A stretch of 64,000 nucleotides of DNA, taken from NCBI GenBank assembly GCA_964400875.1, contig CAYNWK010000002.1, forward strand, positions 58,606-122,605, in the 5' to 3' direction. This stretch comes from CAYNWK01 sp964400875 (GTDB lineage Bacteria > Chloroflexota > Anaerolineae > Anaerolineales > UBA4823). Made by a program: the position numbers and the translations under genes. The notes under the pieces were generated by a model. That model ran no database searches. It saw nothing but the letters and a program-made list of their open reading frames with translations, and was not told the origin of the DNA. Positions 35,625 through 44,186 of this stretch are shown piece by piece. Numbering within the stretch: the first letter of the stretch is position 1; the number at the start of each line of letters is the position of its first letter.

Positions 35625-36929
35625 ATGGGTTATCAAACCGTCCAGGTCCCCGAAGTGGGGGAGAAGATCAGTACCGAGAACGGAAAATTGCGGGTCCCAG
35701 ATTATGCCATCGTCCCCTTTATCGAAGGGGACGGCACCGGACCGGACATCTGGCGAGCTACCAGCCGGGTGCTGGAAGCCGCCGTGGATAAAGCTTACCA
35801 GGGTCAGCGCCGGATCATTTGGATGGAAGTATTCGCCGGTGAGAAAGCCTATAACCGGTTCGGCTCTTGGCTTCCAGACGAGACGGTTCAAGCGTTTACC
35901 GAATACCTGGTGGGTATCAAAGGTCCGCTGACCACGCCGATAGGTGGCGGCATCCGCTCGCTGAACGTGGCGCTGCGCAAAGCCCTGGATCTCTACGTAT
36001 GCCTGCGCCCGGTGCGCTATTTGGAAGGCGTCCCTTCCCCGGTAAAACGCCCGGAAGACGTCGATATGGTCGTCTTTCGAGAGAACACGGAGGACATTTA
36101 CGCCGGCATCGAATTTGAACTGGGCTCAGCTTCCAGGGATGAGTTCCTGGCTTTGCTGAAGGAACACTTCCCCCAGGAATACAACAAGATCCGCTTCCCC
36201 GAAACCTCCGGGATCGGTTTGAAGCCGGTGTCTCGGGAAGGCAGCCGCCGCCTGGTGCGCGCCGCCATCCAGTATGCCCTGGATAACGATCGCAGAAGCG
36301 TATCCCTGGTACACAAAGGCAACATCATGAAATATACTGAGGGTGCCTTCCGTAACTGGGGCTATGAAGTCGCTGAAGAAGAGTTCGGCGATCGGGTCTA
36401 TACCTGGGCGCAGTGGGAGCGCACCGTCCAGGAAAAAGGGGAAGAAGCTGCCAATGCCGAACAGAAAGCCGCCCTGGGAAGCGGGAAACTGCTGATCAAA
36501 GACGTGATCGCCGACATCGTTTTCCAGCAAACCATCACCCGGGCGACGGAGTTCGACGTCCTGGCGACGATGAACCTGAACGGCGACTACCTCTCAGATG
36601 CCTTGGCCGCGCAAATCGGCGGCATCGGCATCGCCCCGGGAGGCAATATCAATTACGAAACCGGGGCGGCCATTTTCGAAGCCACCCACGGCACGGCGCC
36701 AAAATACGCCGACAAGGACGTGGTCAACCCCAGTTCTTTGCTGCTTTCCGGTGAAATGATGCTCAAGTACATGGGATGGAGGGAAGCTGCCCAGCTGGTC
36801 ATCAAGGGCATGGAAGCTGCCTTCTCGGCAAAAACCGTCACCTACGACTTACACCGCATGATGGACGGCGCGACCAAGCTGAAAACATCTGAATTCGGCG
36901 ATATTGTCATCCAACACATGGATGACTGA
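35625..36929 (+). CDS. icd: Isocitrate dehydrogenase (NADP type)
   Basis: The 434-residue enzyme follows E. coli Icd closely: IPFIEGDGTGPDIW-like VPFIEGDGTGPDIW at the N-terminus, IRSLNVALRKALDLYVCLRPVRY carrying the isocitrate Ser, SLVHKGNIMKYTEGAF, and GTAPKYADKD. Oxidative decarboxylation of isocitrate gives 2-oxoglutarate and NADPH. CAGGAG lies 9 nt before the ATG at 35625; a longer open frame upstream overlaps the promoter. It heads an operon-like run icd - sdhC - sdhD. Confidence 0.93.
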   Translation: MGYQTVQVPEVGEKISTENGKLRVPDYAIVPFIEGDGTGPDIWRATSRVLEAAVDKAYQGQRRIIWMEVFAGEKAYNRFGSWLPDETVQAFTEYLVGIKGPLTTPIGGGIRSLNVALRKALDLYVCLRPVRYLEGVPSPVKRPEDVDMVVFRENTEDIYAGIEFELGSASRDEFLALLKEHFPQEYNKIRFPETSGIGLKPVSREGSRRLVRAAIQYALDNDRRSVSLVHKGNIMKYTEGAFRNWGYEVAEEEFGDRVYTWAQWERTVQEKGEEAANAEQKAALGSGKLLIKDVIADIVFQQTITRATEFDVLATMNLNGDYLSDALAAQIGGIGIAPGGNINYETGAAIFEATHGTAPKYADKDVVNPSSLLLSGEMMLKYMGWREAAQLVIKGMEAAFSAKTVTYDLHRMMDGATKLKTSEFGDIVIQHMDD

Positions 36930-36941
36930 AGGAGAATAAGA

Positions 36942-37352
36942 ATGGATGGCGTCAGACTTAATGTGACCGGGCTGGCCAGCTACCGCGGCCGGGAGGGACA
37001 AATCAGCTTTCTGCTTCACAGGCTGACCGGGCTGGGAACCCTGCTATTTCTTTCCGTCCATATTTTAGATACCGCCACGGTCTACTTTTTTCCCGCACTT
37101 TACGAGCATGCCATCGCCTTGTACCGCTCCACACCTTTCATGCTTGGGGAGATCGTCTTGGTGTTCAGCGTGATTTACCACGGCGTCAACGGCGCACGCA
37201 TCGCCCTCTTCGACCTGTTCTTTCCCGAATTATGGAATATCGAGATGCAGCGTAAAACAGCCATTTGGGTCCTGTCGATCGCCATCCTGTTGTGGCTGCC
37301 GGCGGCTTTCCTGATGACCCGCAGCATGCTGGTCAACAACTTCGGTCTATAA
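36942..37352 (+). CDS. sdhC: Succinate dehydrogenase cytochrome b subunit, first copy
   Basis: The 136-residue protein has three transmembrane helices, the quinone-side motif SFLLHRLTG (about 22-30) and a candidate heme-ligand His in LSVHILDTATV (about 40). It anchors SdhAB and binds ubiquinone or menaquinone. It lies 12 bp after icd with an AAGGAGAA ribosome site. Sequence identity to the second sdhC (40564) is low by eye, so these are distinct paralogues rather than a recent duplication. Confidence 0.82.
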   Translation: MDGVRLNVTGLASYRGREGQISFLLHRLTGLGTLLFLSVHILDTATVYFFPALYEHAIALYRSTPFMLGEIVLVFSVIYHGVNGARIALFDLFFPELWNIEMQRKTAIWVLSIAILLWLPAAFLMTRSMLVNNFGL

Positions 37353-37369
37353 ACCTCGGGAGATCTCTT

Positions 37370-37747
37370 ATGGCTGACATGACTGAAGAACTTCAAGTTT
37401 CAACCGGCTACGAAAATTGGGCCTGGAAATGGATGCGATACAGCGGATTGCTGCTGATCCCGCTAGCCTGGGGGCACGTAGCGATCCAGGATGTGCTCGT
37501 TGGCGTACACGGCATCGACATCGATTACGTAGCGATGCGCTGGGCTTCGCTGGGCTGGCGGGTTTACGATTTTGCCCTGCTCTCTTTTGCTTTCGCCCAC
37601 GGCGTCAACGGGCTGCGCCAGGTGTTGAACGATTACGTCCCGGGTGAGCAGTCACGCAGGCGGATCGGTTGGGCGCTGCTTGGTTTCTGGGCTCTGCTTT
37701 CGCTAATTGGGGCAATCGCTGTCGTTGGAGGGGTGCGCGGCGTGTAA
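37370..37747 (+). CDS. sdhD: Succinate dehydrogenase membrane anchor subunit, first copy
   Basis: The 125-residue protein has three membrane helices and the AFAHGVNGLRQVLNDY motif that carries a heme or quinone His. It follows sdhC after 17 bp. The ATG at 37370 has a CGGGAG ribosome site 6 nt upstream; an alternative upstream frame overlaps sdhC. No sdhA or sdhB follows, since the operon ends here and the next gene runs the other way. Confidence 0.8.
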   Translation: MADMTEELQVSTGYENWAWKWMRYSGLLLIPLAWGHVAIQDVLVGVHGIDIDYVAMRWASLGWRVYDFALLSFAFAHGVNGLRQVLNDYVPGEQSRRRIGWALLGFWALLSLIGAIAVVGGVRGV

Positions 37748-37774
37748 TTTACCGGTCTCTCATTCTCTGAATTT

Positions 37775-37834
37775 AAGGCCCCCGTCACTTAAGCAGCGAG
37801 CAATCATCGCTCGTCGAAAAGTGTCGGGGACCTT
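37775..37834. terminator. Long structured hairpin between convergent sdhD and bc-complex genes
   Basis: AAGGCCCCCGTCACTT (37775-37790) pairs with AAGTGTCGGGGACCTT (37819-37834) with two mismatches. The loop between them holds a second hairpin, CGAGC/GCTCG (about 37796-37812). It looks like a terminator or protein-bound RNA structure, but there is no clear T-tract on either side. Confidence 0.5.
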
Positions 37835-37888
37835 CGATCTCTCGTGAAATTAGATTCTGGGTAGGCCTGGTTTTCCTTGAGCCCCTCG

Positions 37889-39037
37889 CTAGGGATCAGT
37901 CGCAAGACCAGCCGCTTCTTCAGCAGTTTCCGGAGCCCCGGCGGCGATCCAGCGCTCGAAGATCTCCAGCAGATCAGGTTTAATCGCCCTGGTTGGCGGC
38001 ATGGGGCCGCCGGCTTCGATCTCCTCACGATGCAGCATAAGGATGGTATTACTATCGAGGTCGCCGGGGATGACATTTGGAGCATTCTCGCCGGTGGTCA
38101 TCAGCTCTTCGTAAGTGCGCATGTAGTAATCGTTGTTCTTCTTCCCAGGGCGGTGGCAGGAGACGCAATAACGCTTGACGATGGGCTCGATATGGGCCTC
38201 ATATGAGGGCACCTCATTTTCACCCAGGGTCGGCAGCGCGCTCGCCTGGGCAGCCTCTTCCGGGATCTCCGCCCGGTCATCCCAGGTGTAGCGCATGAAG
38301 GTGACGATCGCCTGCAGCTCTCCCCGGGAGAGCTCTCCGCCGTACCCCAATCCGAAAGGCGGCATCCCCAGGTCCTGCTGGCCGTAGTCCAGGATGTTGA
38401 AGAAGGTCTCGTCGGTGCGGGTGTACATTTCATCCGCAGCGCTGATCGGCTTGAGCACCACCCCCTCCAGTCCTTCCACGCCGATGATCTCGCCGCCCTC
38501 CCCGTCCGGGCCGTGGCATTCGACGCATTGGACGGAGTACAATTCCTGTCCCAGGATGATCTCCTCCGACAATGAGGCTGCTAAATTGGTTTCCACCTGG
38601 GGAGGGGTCGTCACGGCTGCAACGATGGTCAGGAAGGCCATGCCCATCACGATCACACTCATTACGCCGACGGCTAATTTTCTCTTGGTCCAATGCCGGA
38701 AGGGACTGCGATCGTAGAAAGGCAGCAGCAGGAGCGCCAGGACGGCGAGGCCGGGGATCACCGCCGTGCCAACCCACTCCAGCTGCCCGGGGAAATACTT
38801 GAGCAGCTGGAAGAGAAACAAGAAGTACCACTCCGGACGCGGGATGTACGAGGAGTCATTCGGGTCTGCCGGCGGTTCGTGGGGAACCCCGAGGAAGATG
38901 GCAAACCCGACCAACAGCACAAACAGTCCGAACGAAACCAGTAAGTCTTTATAGATAATATCCGGGTAAAACTTAGTGCCTTCGGTCTTGGCTTGCTTGT
39001 ATTTTTCTAAATAAGCCTTCTTTTGTGCTTCATCCAC
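37889..39037 (-). CDS. Cytochrome b/b6 subunit IV fused to a two-CXXCH cytochrome c
   Basis: The 382-residue protein starts with the C-terminal half of cytochrome b: IPRPEWYFLFLFQLL carries the Qo-site PEWY (68-71), with three transmembrane helices to about residue 143. It continues with two cytochrome c domains with heme motifs CVECH (171-175) and CVSCH (291-295), probably on the outer side. Met225 (GMPPFG) is a candidate axial ligand. In b6f and bc1 complexes the cytochrome c is usually a separate gene. It lies 45 bp after the cytochrome b N-terminal gene in a likely petC-petB-petD operon. Confidence 0.9.
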   Translation of the reverse strand: MDEAQKKAYLEKYKQAKTEGTKFYPDIIYKDLLVSFGLFVLLVGFAIFLGVPHEPPADPNDSSYIPRPEWYFLFLFQLLKYFPGQLEWVGTAVIPGLAVLALLLLPFYDRSPFRHWTKRKLAVGVMSVIVMGMAFLTIVAAVTTPPQVETNLAASLSEEIILGQELYSVQCVECHGPDGEGGEIIGVEGLEGVVLKPISAADEMYTRTDETFFNILDYGQQDLGMPPFGLGYGGELSRGELQAIVTFMRYTWDDRAEIPEEAAQASALPTLGENEVPSYEAHIEPIVKRYCVSCHRPGKKNNDYYMRTYEELMTTGENAPNVIPGDLDSNTILMLHREEIEAGGPMPPTRAIKPDLLEIFERWIAAGAPETAEEAAGLATDP

Positions 39038-39082
39038 TAAAATGCTCCTGAAATCCTGACCGATGCTGCCAGCTTACCTGCG

Positions 39083-39742
39083 TCACTCATCCCGCTTGGG
39101 CGGCGCCGAGATACCGATGCGGATCACCAGATACAGATGAATCGCCAGCAGTCCGGCGATGATCGCCGGGAAAAACCAGATGTGAACGGCGAAAAAACGA
39201 GCCAATGTCACCGCGCTGAGATCATTCCCCCCGCGCAGGACGCGCTCGATGAATCCGCCAACCAGTGGCATGGTTCCGGCGATCTCGGTGCCTACCGTTG
39301 TCGCCCAGTAAGCTCGCTGGTTCCAGGGCAGCAGGTAGCCAGTGAAACCCATTCCAACCGTCGATAGCAGCAAAAAGACCCCAGTAAACCAGGTGATCTC
39401 CCGGGGAAACTTATAGGCAGCCATGAAGAATGTCCGCAGCATATGCGCGAAGACAAATACAACCATCAGGCTGGCGCCCCAATGATGGATGCCGCGGATC
39501 AACCATCCAAAGGTGACCCCGTTCATGATGTACTGGATGCTGTCATAGGCATGATCAGGTGAAGGAACGTAATAAACCGTCAAAAAAACGCCGGTGACGA
39601 TCTGGAGGAAGAACAGGAACAAAGTTGCGCTGCCCAGGGTGAACCACCAGTTGACCTTGGGCACCTTGCGATCGAATATCAGATTATAGACACCGGTCAG
39701 ACCCAGGCGCTCGTCAACCCAGCTGAGTACTTTTTCCGCCAT
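39083..39742 (-). CDS. petB: Cytochrome b N-terminal (b6-type) subunit
   Basis: The 219-residue protein has four transmembrane helices. Helix II and IV His pairs bind hemes bL and bH: IRGIHHWGAS ... FVFAHMLR and FFAVHIWFF ... LAIHLYLV. The length matches split cytochrome b6 rather than full cytochrome b. It begins 16 bp after the Rieske gene. Ending KRDE before the next gene fits the split organisation with subunit IV. Confidence 0.92.
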   Translation of the reverse strand: MAEKVLSWVDERLGLTGVYNLIFDRKVPKVNWWFTLGSATLFLFFLQIVTGVFLTVYYVPSPDHAYDSIQYIMNGVTFGWLIRGIHHWGASLMVVFVFAHMLRTFFMAAYKFPREITWFTGVFLLLSTVGMGFTGYLLPWNQRAYWATTVGTEIAGTMPLVGGFIERVLRGGNDLSAVTLARFFAVHIWFFPAIIAGLLAIHLYLVIRIGISAPPKRDE

Positions 39743-39758
39743 TACTTCCCTCTCGTGG

Positions 39759-40244
39759 TTAACCTTCCGTCACGTGGATTAATAAGTTGCCGTCTTCAAT
39801 CTTCGTTTCGTAAGCCTGCAGAGGCTCTGGAGGGGGTCCCGAAATTACCGCACCGTCTTTCGCAAAATGAGCATCGTGGCAGGGGCACAGGTAAGCTTCT
39901 GCGTCCTCTTTCCAGGTTACCCGGCAGCTCAAATGGGTGCATTTGTTTGAAAAGACTTTTGCCTCTCCGTTTTCCGAACGGACAACGTACGCGCCAAAGC
40001 TGTTGACCGTCTTCTCCCACCCGTTGACGGTCGTGCGGGTGAAACTAAAAAGCGTTGGGACGCCCACAGGATAATTCTCCAAAAGTCCGACAGGCACCCA
40101 CGCTTCGCTTTGACGTGATTTGGTGGCCGGTGAAACCAGGTAACCAATCGCAGGAAGTCCGATCAGCGCGCCCATCACGGTGCCCAGGAACGCCAGGACG
40201 ATCTTGACAAAATCGCGACGTTCTACGGAATGAGTGTCAGACAT
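39759..40244 (-). CDS. petC: Rieske [2Fe-2S] protein of the bc complex
   Basis: The 161-residue protein has a twin-arginine-like start (ERRDFVK) with one membrane helix (about 13-38), then the Rieske cluster boxes CTHLSC and CPCHDAHF and the Pro loop GPPPEPLQAYE. It moves electrons from the Qo site to the cytochrome c. It is the first gene of the leftward bc unit. The promoter region upstream (40245-40456) is AT-rich with no clear box. Confidence 0.92.
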   Translation of the reverse strand: MSDTHSVERRDFVKIVLAFLGTVMGALIGLPAIGYLVSPATKSRQSEAWVPVGLLENYPVGVPTLFSFTRTTVNGWEKTVNSFGAYVVRSENGEAKVFSNKCTHLSCRVTWKEDAEAYLCPCHDAHFAKDGAVISGPPPEPLQAYETKIEDGNLLIHVTEG

Positions 40245-40456
40245 GCAACGCTCCCAAATCGACTGAGTTTATTCAGAAGGCAGGCTTTCAGTTGGTTAGA
40301 TGGGAGATCCGGCTGGAAGCCGCCTCTTCTCTACACTGACAAAATCCTGCCAATTTTATTTTAGGTGAAAACCAACCAACTTTATAAGGATAGCTGATAC
40401 TAATAATCCATGATTATTGTCACTTTTCTAATTTACGGGATCGGACATAATTAAAA

Positions 40457-40549
40457 TAAGGTTTATATACCTGGAGGAAAGTTAGGGATGTCTATGCGGG
40501 CTTCACCCACCTAAACAACCCGGACCCCTCGCGAGCTACGTGACTCCTA
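40457..40549 (-). repeat. Diverged TTACGCA MITE (copy 5)
   Basis: The 93-bp copy reads on the reverse strand from TAGGAGTCACGTA (right end) through GGGTTGTTTAGGTGGG and AGCCCGC to CTTTCCTCCAGG and a decayed left end. It ends just before the sdhC2 ribosome site. No target duplication remains. The rest of the 40245-40563 gap shows nothing further. Confidence 0.5.
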
Positions 40550-40563
40550 AACGGAGGTGTTTT

Positions 40564-40953
40564 ATGAGTTTGGATCGAAAAGTCGGGTTTATTGATGGCC
40601 TGAAATACCAGGGGGGCAGCCCGATGTGGGCCTGGATGATGCACCGGGTCACCGGCTTGGCCATCATCGTCTTCGTCGGTTTACACGTGGTCGCCTCCTT
40701 CTTCATGCAGCAGACCGGCAACGATATCGCCACAGCCATCAATATCGTTTACGAGCATTGGGCCTTCCAAATCTTGGTCAGCTTCGTGGTTATCTTCCAT
40801 GCGCTGAACGGCCTGCGCGTCGCGCTGCTCGATCTCAGGCCGCAGTTCCAGAACTACCAGCGCGAAGCTTTATGGCTGCAGTGGCTGGTCTTTTTGCCGG
40901 TTTACGGTCTGACGGTTTTCGTGCTCGTCCGAAACGCCCTGGTGGGCGGATAA
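40564..40953 (+). CDS. sdhC: Succinate dehydrogenase cytochrome b subunit, second copy
   Basis: The 129-residue protein has three transmembrane helices, the quinone-side MMHRVTGLAII (about 22-32), a heme-type His in GLHVVASFF (about 41) and FHALNGLRVALLDL at the second His. GGAGG lies 7 nt before the ATG. It begins the complete sdhCDAB run; the gap of 27 bp to the next anchor subunit and its coupling to sdhAB mark it as the main complex II anchor. Confidence 0.85.
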   Translation: MSLDRKVGFIDGLKYQGGSPMWAWMMHRVTGLAIIVFVGLHVVASFFMQQTGNDIATAINIVYEHWAFQILVSFVVIFHALNGLRVALLDLRPQFQNYQREALWLQWLVFLPVYGLTVFVLVRNALVGG

Positions 40954-40980
40954 CGCGAGAATAAAGCGAGGAGGTAGCCC

Positions 40981-41406
40981 ATGCAAATGCGCTCCCGCAC
41001 CATCCAACCCGGGTTTACGTTCGAGTACTTCATGTGGATTTTCACCCGCATATCCGGCGTCAGCCTGGTCGCCTTAGGTTTGTTCGGTATGGTCGGTGCT
41101 CTGGTTCTTGGCGCTCGCACGCAGCTCGATCTGCCCACCCTGATGCGCTGGACATTTTTCCCGAACCCCAATCATGTGGTCAACAGCAACATCCCGGATG
41201 TCGCCATAGGCTGGGGGACGGCATTCTGGCAAATTCTTCAGATCCTGATCATCTTTCTCGGCGTCACCCACGCAGTCAACGGGTTGAGGGTGGTTCTGGA
41301 AGATTTTATCGGCCGTTCGGACTTGCGGCCATTCTTGCGCGGCGTCCTATTCCTGCTCTGGTTGTTCGTCACGATTACGGCGGTATTCGTCATCTTTGCC
41401 TCCTGA
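40981..41406 (+). CDS. sdhD: Succinate dehydrogenase membrane anchor subunit, second copy
   Basis: The 141-residue protein has three transmembrane helices with the motifs TRISGVSLVALGLF and VTHAVNGLRVVLEDF. The latter matches the SdhD His-containing segment of the first copy (AHGVNGLRQVLNDY). GAGGAGG lies just before the ATG. A terminator-like hairpin follows at 41449-41482, so sdhAB may need its own promoter or read-through. Confidence 0.82.
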   Translation: MQMRSRTIQPGFTFEYFMWIFTRISGVSLVALGLFGMVGALVLGARTQLDLPTLMRWTFFPNPNHVVNSNIPDVAIGWGTAFWQILQILIIFLGVTHAVNGLRVVLEDFIGRSDLRPFLRGVLFLLWLFVTITAVFVIFAS

Positions 41407-41438
41407 ACCACACAGAGAGGCTAAACTGGTAAAAGGGT

Positions 41439-41444
41439 TATAAT
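41439..41444 (+). promoter_or_regulatory. -10-like TATAAT abutting a terminator
   Basis: TATAAT lies 4 nt before the hairpin at 41449. No -35 or TGn element supports it. It may be chance, or it may make a very short RNA like the units at 44.3 kb. Confidence 0.25.
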
Positions 41445-41448
41445 AGTG

Positions 41449-41493
41449 GGGCAGAGGCAACCTCGAAGCAGGTGCCTCGCCCTACTTTTGTTT
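41449..41493 (+). terminator. Terminator after sdhD2 (bulged hairpin with T-tract)
   Basis: Stem GGGC-a-GAGGC-a-ACCT pairs with AGGT-GCCTC-GCCC (41449-41463 with 41470-41482), 13 bp with two bulged A. TTTTGTTT follows. It would terminate or attenuate transcription between sdhD2 and sdhA. Confidence 0.7.
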
Positions 41494-41495
41494 AA

Positions 41496-41579
41496 TAGGA
41501 CTTACGCACTTGGAGAGTAAAGGGGAGTTCGGCCTCGATCGAACGACTCCAATTTCATGACGAACCGCGTAATTCCTGA
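41496..41579 (-). mobile_element. TTACGCA MITE, reverse orientation (copy 6)
   Basis: Both terminal repeats are present: TAGGACTTACGCAC (41496-41509) and GCGTAATTCCTGA at the right. The inner palindrome is decayed and no target duplication is seen. It lies in the sdhD2-sdhA gap. Confidence 0.65.
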
Positions 41580-41618
41580 TTACGCTCATCCTGAAAAGGA
41601 GGTTCCAGGAGCTGCTGC

Positions 41619-43412
41619 ATGAAAACTCACCAGCACGATGTCATCGTCGTGGGAGCCGGGGGCGCAGGATTGATGGCAGCCTTATACGCATCACGGAATG
41701 CAACGACCGCCGTGATCAGCAAGCTTTACCCGACGCGTTCCCATACTGGCGCAGCGCAGGGGGGCGTTGGAGCAGCTTTGGGCAGCGAGGAAGAGGACCA
41801 TCCCGAATGGCACACCTACGACACCGTCAAGGGGAGCGACTACCTGGGGGATCAAGACGTTATCGAGTTCATGTGCGAAGAGGCTGTACACGCCGTCTAC
41901 GAGCTGGAACACATGGGACTGCCGTTCTCCCGAACCGAAGATGGACGCATTGCACAACGTCCCTTTGGCGGTCATACCAATAATGAAACCGGTAATCCGG
42001 TGCGCAGGGCCTGCTACGCGGCCGACCGCACGGGACATATGATCCTGCAAACCCTTTACCAGCAGTGCATCAAGAATAAGGTCAATTTTTTCGACGAATT
42101 CCATGTGATTGATCTGCTGCTCAACAACGGCGTCGCCGTGGGCGTCGTTGCGGTGGAACTGGCCACCGGCGAGCTGCATGTTTTCCACGCCAAGGCGATT
42201 ATTTTCGCCACCGGCGGTCACGGCCGTGTGTGGGAGATCACTTCGAACGCCTATGCCTATACCGGAGACGGCATCGCTATCGCGCTGCGCCGCGGCATCC
42301 CGGCTGAAGATTTGGAGTTCTTTCAATTCCACCCTACCGGCATCTACCGGCTGGGCATCCTGATCACCGAGGGCGTGCGCGGCGAGGGTGGGGTGCTGAT
42401 CAACAACGAAGGGGAGCGCTTCATGGAGCATTACGCCCCCCACGTCAAAGACTTGGCCTCCCGGGATGTGATCAGTCGGGCGATGTTCATCGAGATGAAA
42501 GAAGGGCGCGGCATCAACGGCAAGCGCTACCTGAACCTGGACGTGCGCCCGGAAATCGTCAACAAGTACGCCGAGCAAGACGGGCGCAAGAATCCGGATG
42601 GTTCTCCCTACCGGGTTACCGGCGAACAGATCCTTCAAAAACTCCCCGACATCATCGATTTCTGCAAGACTTACCTGGGAGTCGATCCGCTCAACCAGCC
42701 TATGCCCGTCCAGCCAACGGCGCATTATGCCATGGGAGGCATACCCACCAATCATTTCGGTCAGGTTGTGATCGATGCAAAAAACACAGTTCTTCCCGGG
42801 TTGTACGCTGCCGGAGAGACTGCTTGCGTTTCGGTGCATGGCGCCAACCGTCTGGGCACGAACTCCTTGCTTGATCTGATCGTCTTCGGCAAGCATGCCG
42901 GCTTGAATGCCGCAGACTTCGCCAACGAAAACACCTTTGAATCCCTGCCGGATAACCCTACCGAATTAACCGAAGCGCAGTTGGACAGGCTGCTGAGCGG
43001 TGATGGGAAAGAAAATGCCCGGGACATCGCCATCGAGATGAAAGAAGTGATGAAAGATAAGGTCGGGGTCTTCCGCACCGATGAAGGCATGCACGAGGCG
43101 GTGGACAAGCTGCACGAATTGAGGGAACGCTACCAACATGTGCGCAGCGGGGATCAGGGCAAGATCTTCAACACCGACCTGCTGAACACCTGGGAACTGG
43201 GCAACTTGCTCGATATCGCGACGGTCACGGCTGCTTCCGCGCTGGCGCGCAAGGAAAGCCGGGGAGCGCACGCCCACGAGGATTACAAGCAACGCGATGA
43301 CGAAAACTGGATGAAGCACACCCTAGCCTGGCTCCAGGAAGATGGAAAAGTGACCCTGGACTACAAGCCCGTCGTGATCACGAAGTTTGAACCGAAAGAA
43401 CGCGTATATTAA
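41619..43412 (+). CDS. sdhA: Succinate dehydrogenase flavoprotein subunit
   Basis: The 597-residue protein has the Rossmann FAD motif VVGAGGAGLMAAL (11-23), the covalent-FAD His in RSHTGAAQGG (about 46), RPFGGHTNNETG, HYAMGGIPTN (substrate side) and the C-terminal KESRGAHAHEDY. It oxidises succinate to fumarate and passes electrons to SdhB. AAGGAGG lies upstream. It is the catalytic subunit shared by both membrane anchor pairs in this window, as only one sdhAB is visible. Confidence 0.94.
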   Translation: MKTHQHDVIVVGAGGAGLMAALYASRNATTAVISKLYPTRSHTGAAQGGVGAALGSEEEDHPEWHTYDTVKGSDYLGDQDVIEFMCEEAVHAVYELEHMGLPFSRTEDGRIAQRPFGGHTNNETGNPVRRACYAADRTGHMILQTLYQQCIKNKVNFFDEFHVIDLLLNNGVAVGVVAVELATGELHVFHAKAIIFATGGHGRVWEITSNAYAYTGDGIAIALRRGIPAEDLEFFQFHPTGIYRLGILITEGVRGEGGVLINNEGERFMEHYAPHVKDLASRDVISRAMFIEMKEGRGINGKRYLNLDVRPEIVNKYAEQDGRKNPDGSPYRVTGEQILQKLPDIIDFCKTYLGVDPLNQPMPVQPTAHYAMGGIPTNHFGQVVIDAKNTVLPGLYAAGETACVSVHGANRLGTNSLLDLIVFGKHAGLNAADFANENTFESLPDNPTELTEAQLDRLLSGDGKENARDIAIEMKEVMKDKVGVFRTDEGMHEAVDKLHELRERYQHVRSGDQGKIFNTDLLNTWELGNLLDIATVTAASALARKESRGAHAHEDYKQRDDENWMKHTLAWLQEDGKVTLDYKPVVITKFEPKERVY

Positions 43413-43424
43413 AGGTGAGCCAAC

Positions 43425-44129
43425 ATGCAGATTACACTCAGGATCTTTCGCTACAACCCTGAGAAAGACAAAAAACCGCATTACGAGAACTTCAAATTGG
43501 AAGCTGAAGCGACCGATCGGATTCTCGATTTACTGGAATACATCAAGTCCTATCACGATGGCACGCTCACCTTCCGACGCTCTTGCGCCCATGGCGTATG
43601 CGGCTCCGACGCTATGCGTATTAACGGGGTCAACCGCCTGGCTTGCAAGGTGCTGGTTCAGGACCTGAACCGCAAGAAGATCACCATCGAGCCCCTGCTG
43701 GGTTTCCGGGTGTATAAAGACCTGCTCGTAGACATGGAGCCTTTTTTCGAGCACTATCGCTCAATCATGCCCTATTTCGTCAACGACGACCCGGCTCCAA
43801 AGCGCGAGCGCTTGCAAAGCCCGGAGGAACGCGCCCGCTTCGACGATACCACCAAGTGCATCTTGTGCGCGGCTTGCACCACCTCTTGCCCCTCCTTCTG
43901 GGCTAACGAGCGCTACGTCGGCCCGGCCGCGATTGTCAACGCCCATCGCTTCATCTTCGACAGCCGCGACCAGGCTGCAGCTGAGCGCTTGAGAATCCTC
44001 AACGACGAGTTCGGCGTCTACCGCTGCCACACGATCTTTAACTGCACCGAGGCCTGCCCGCGCGATATCGAGGTCACCCGCGCCATTGGCGAGGTCAAGA
44101 AGGCTATCGCCACGGGAAAGCTGGACTAG
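43425..44129 (+). CDS. sdhB: Succinate dehydrogenase iron-sulfur subunit
   Basis: The 234-residue protein has a plant-type [2Fe-2S] site RSCAHGVCGSDAMRINGVNRLAC, in which Asp replaces the third Cys as in E. coli SdhB, then CILCAACTTSCPSFW and CHTIFNCTEACP for the [4Fe-4S] and [3Fe-4S] clusters. It carries electrons from SdhA to quinone. Twelve bases separate it from sdhA. Confidence 0.94.
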   Translation: MQITLRIFRYNPEKDKKPHYENFKLEAEATDRILDLLEYIKSYHDGTLTFRRSCAHGVCGSDAMRINGVNRLACKVLVQDLNRKKITIEPLLGFRVYKDLLVDMEPFFEHYRSIMPYFVNDDPAPKRERLQSPEERARFDDTTKCILCAACTTSCPSFWANERYVGPAAIVNAHRFIFDSRDQAAAERLRILNDEFGVYRCHTIFNCTEACPRDIEVTRAIGEVKKAIATGKLD

Positions 44130-44186
44130 TTCCAGACCGCTTACCCCAACGCTTCTCCGAGTGCAGAAACCCTAAATCTGACACAC

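Noticed and set aside
41439..41493. A fourth tiny hairpin RNA in the sdhD2-sdhA gap
   Set aside because: The TATAAT has no -35 or TGn support, and the hairpin does not share the CCCCCCT loop; treated as an operon terminator with a doubtful -10.
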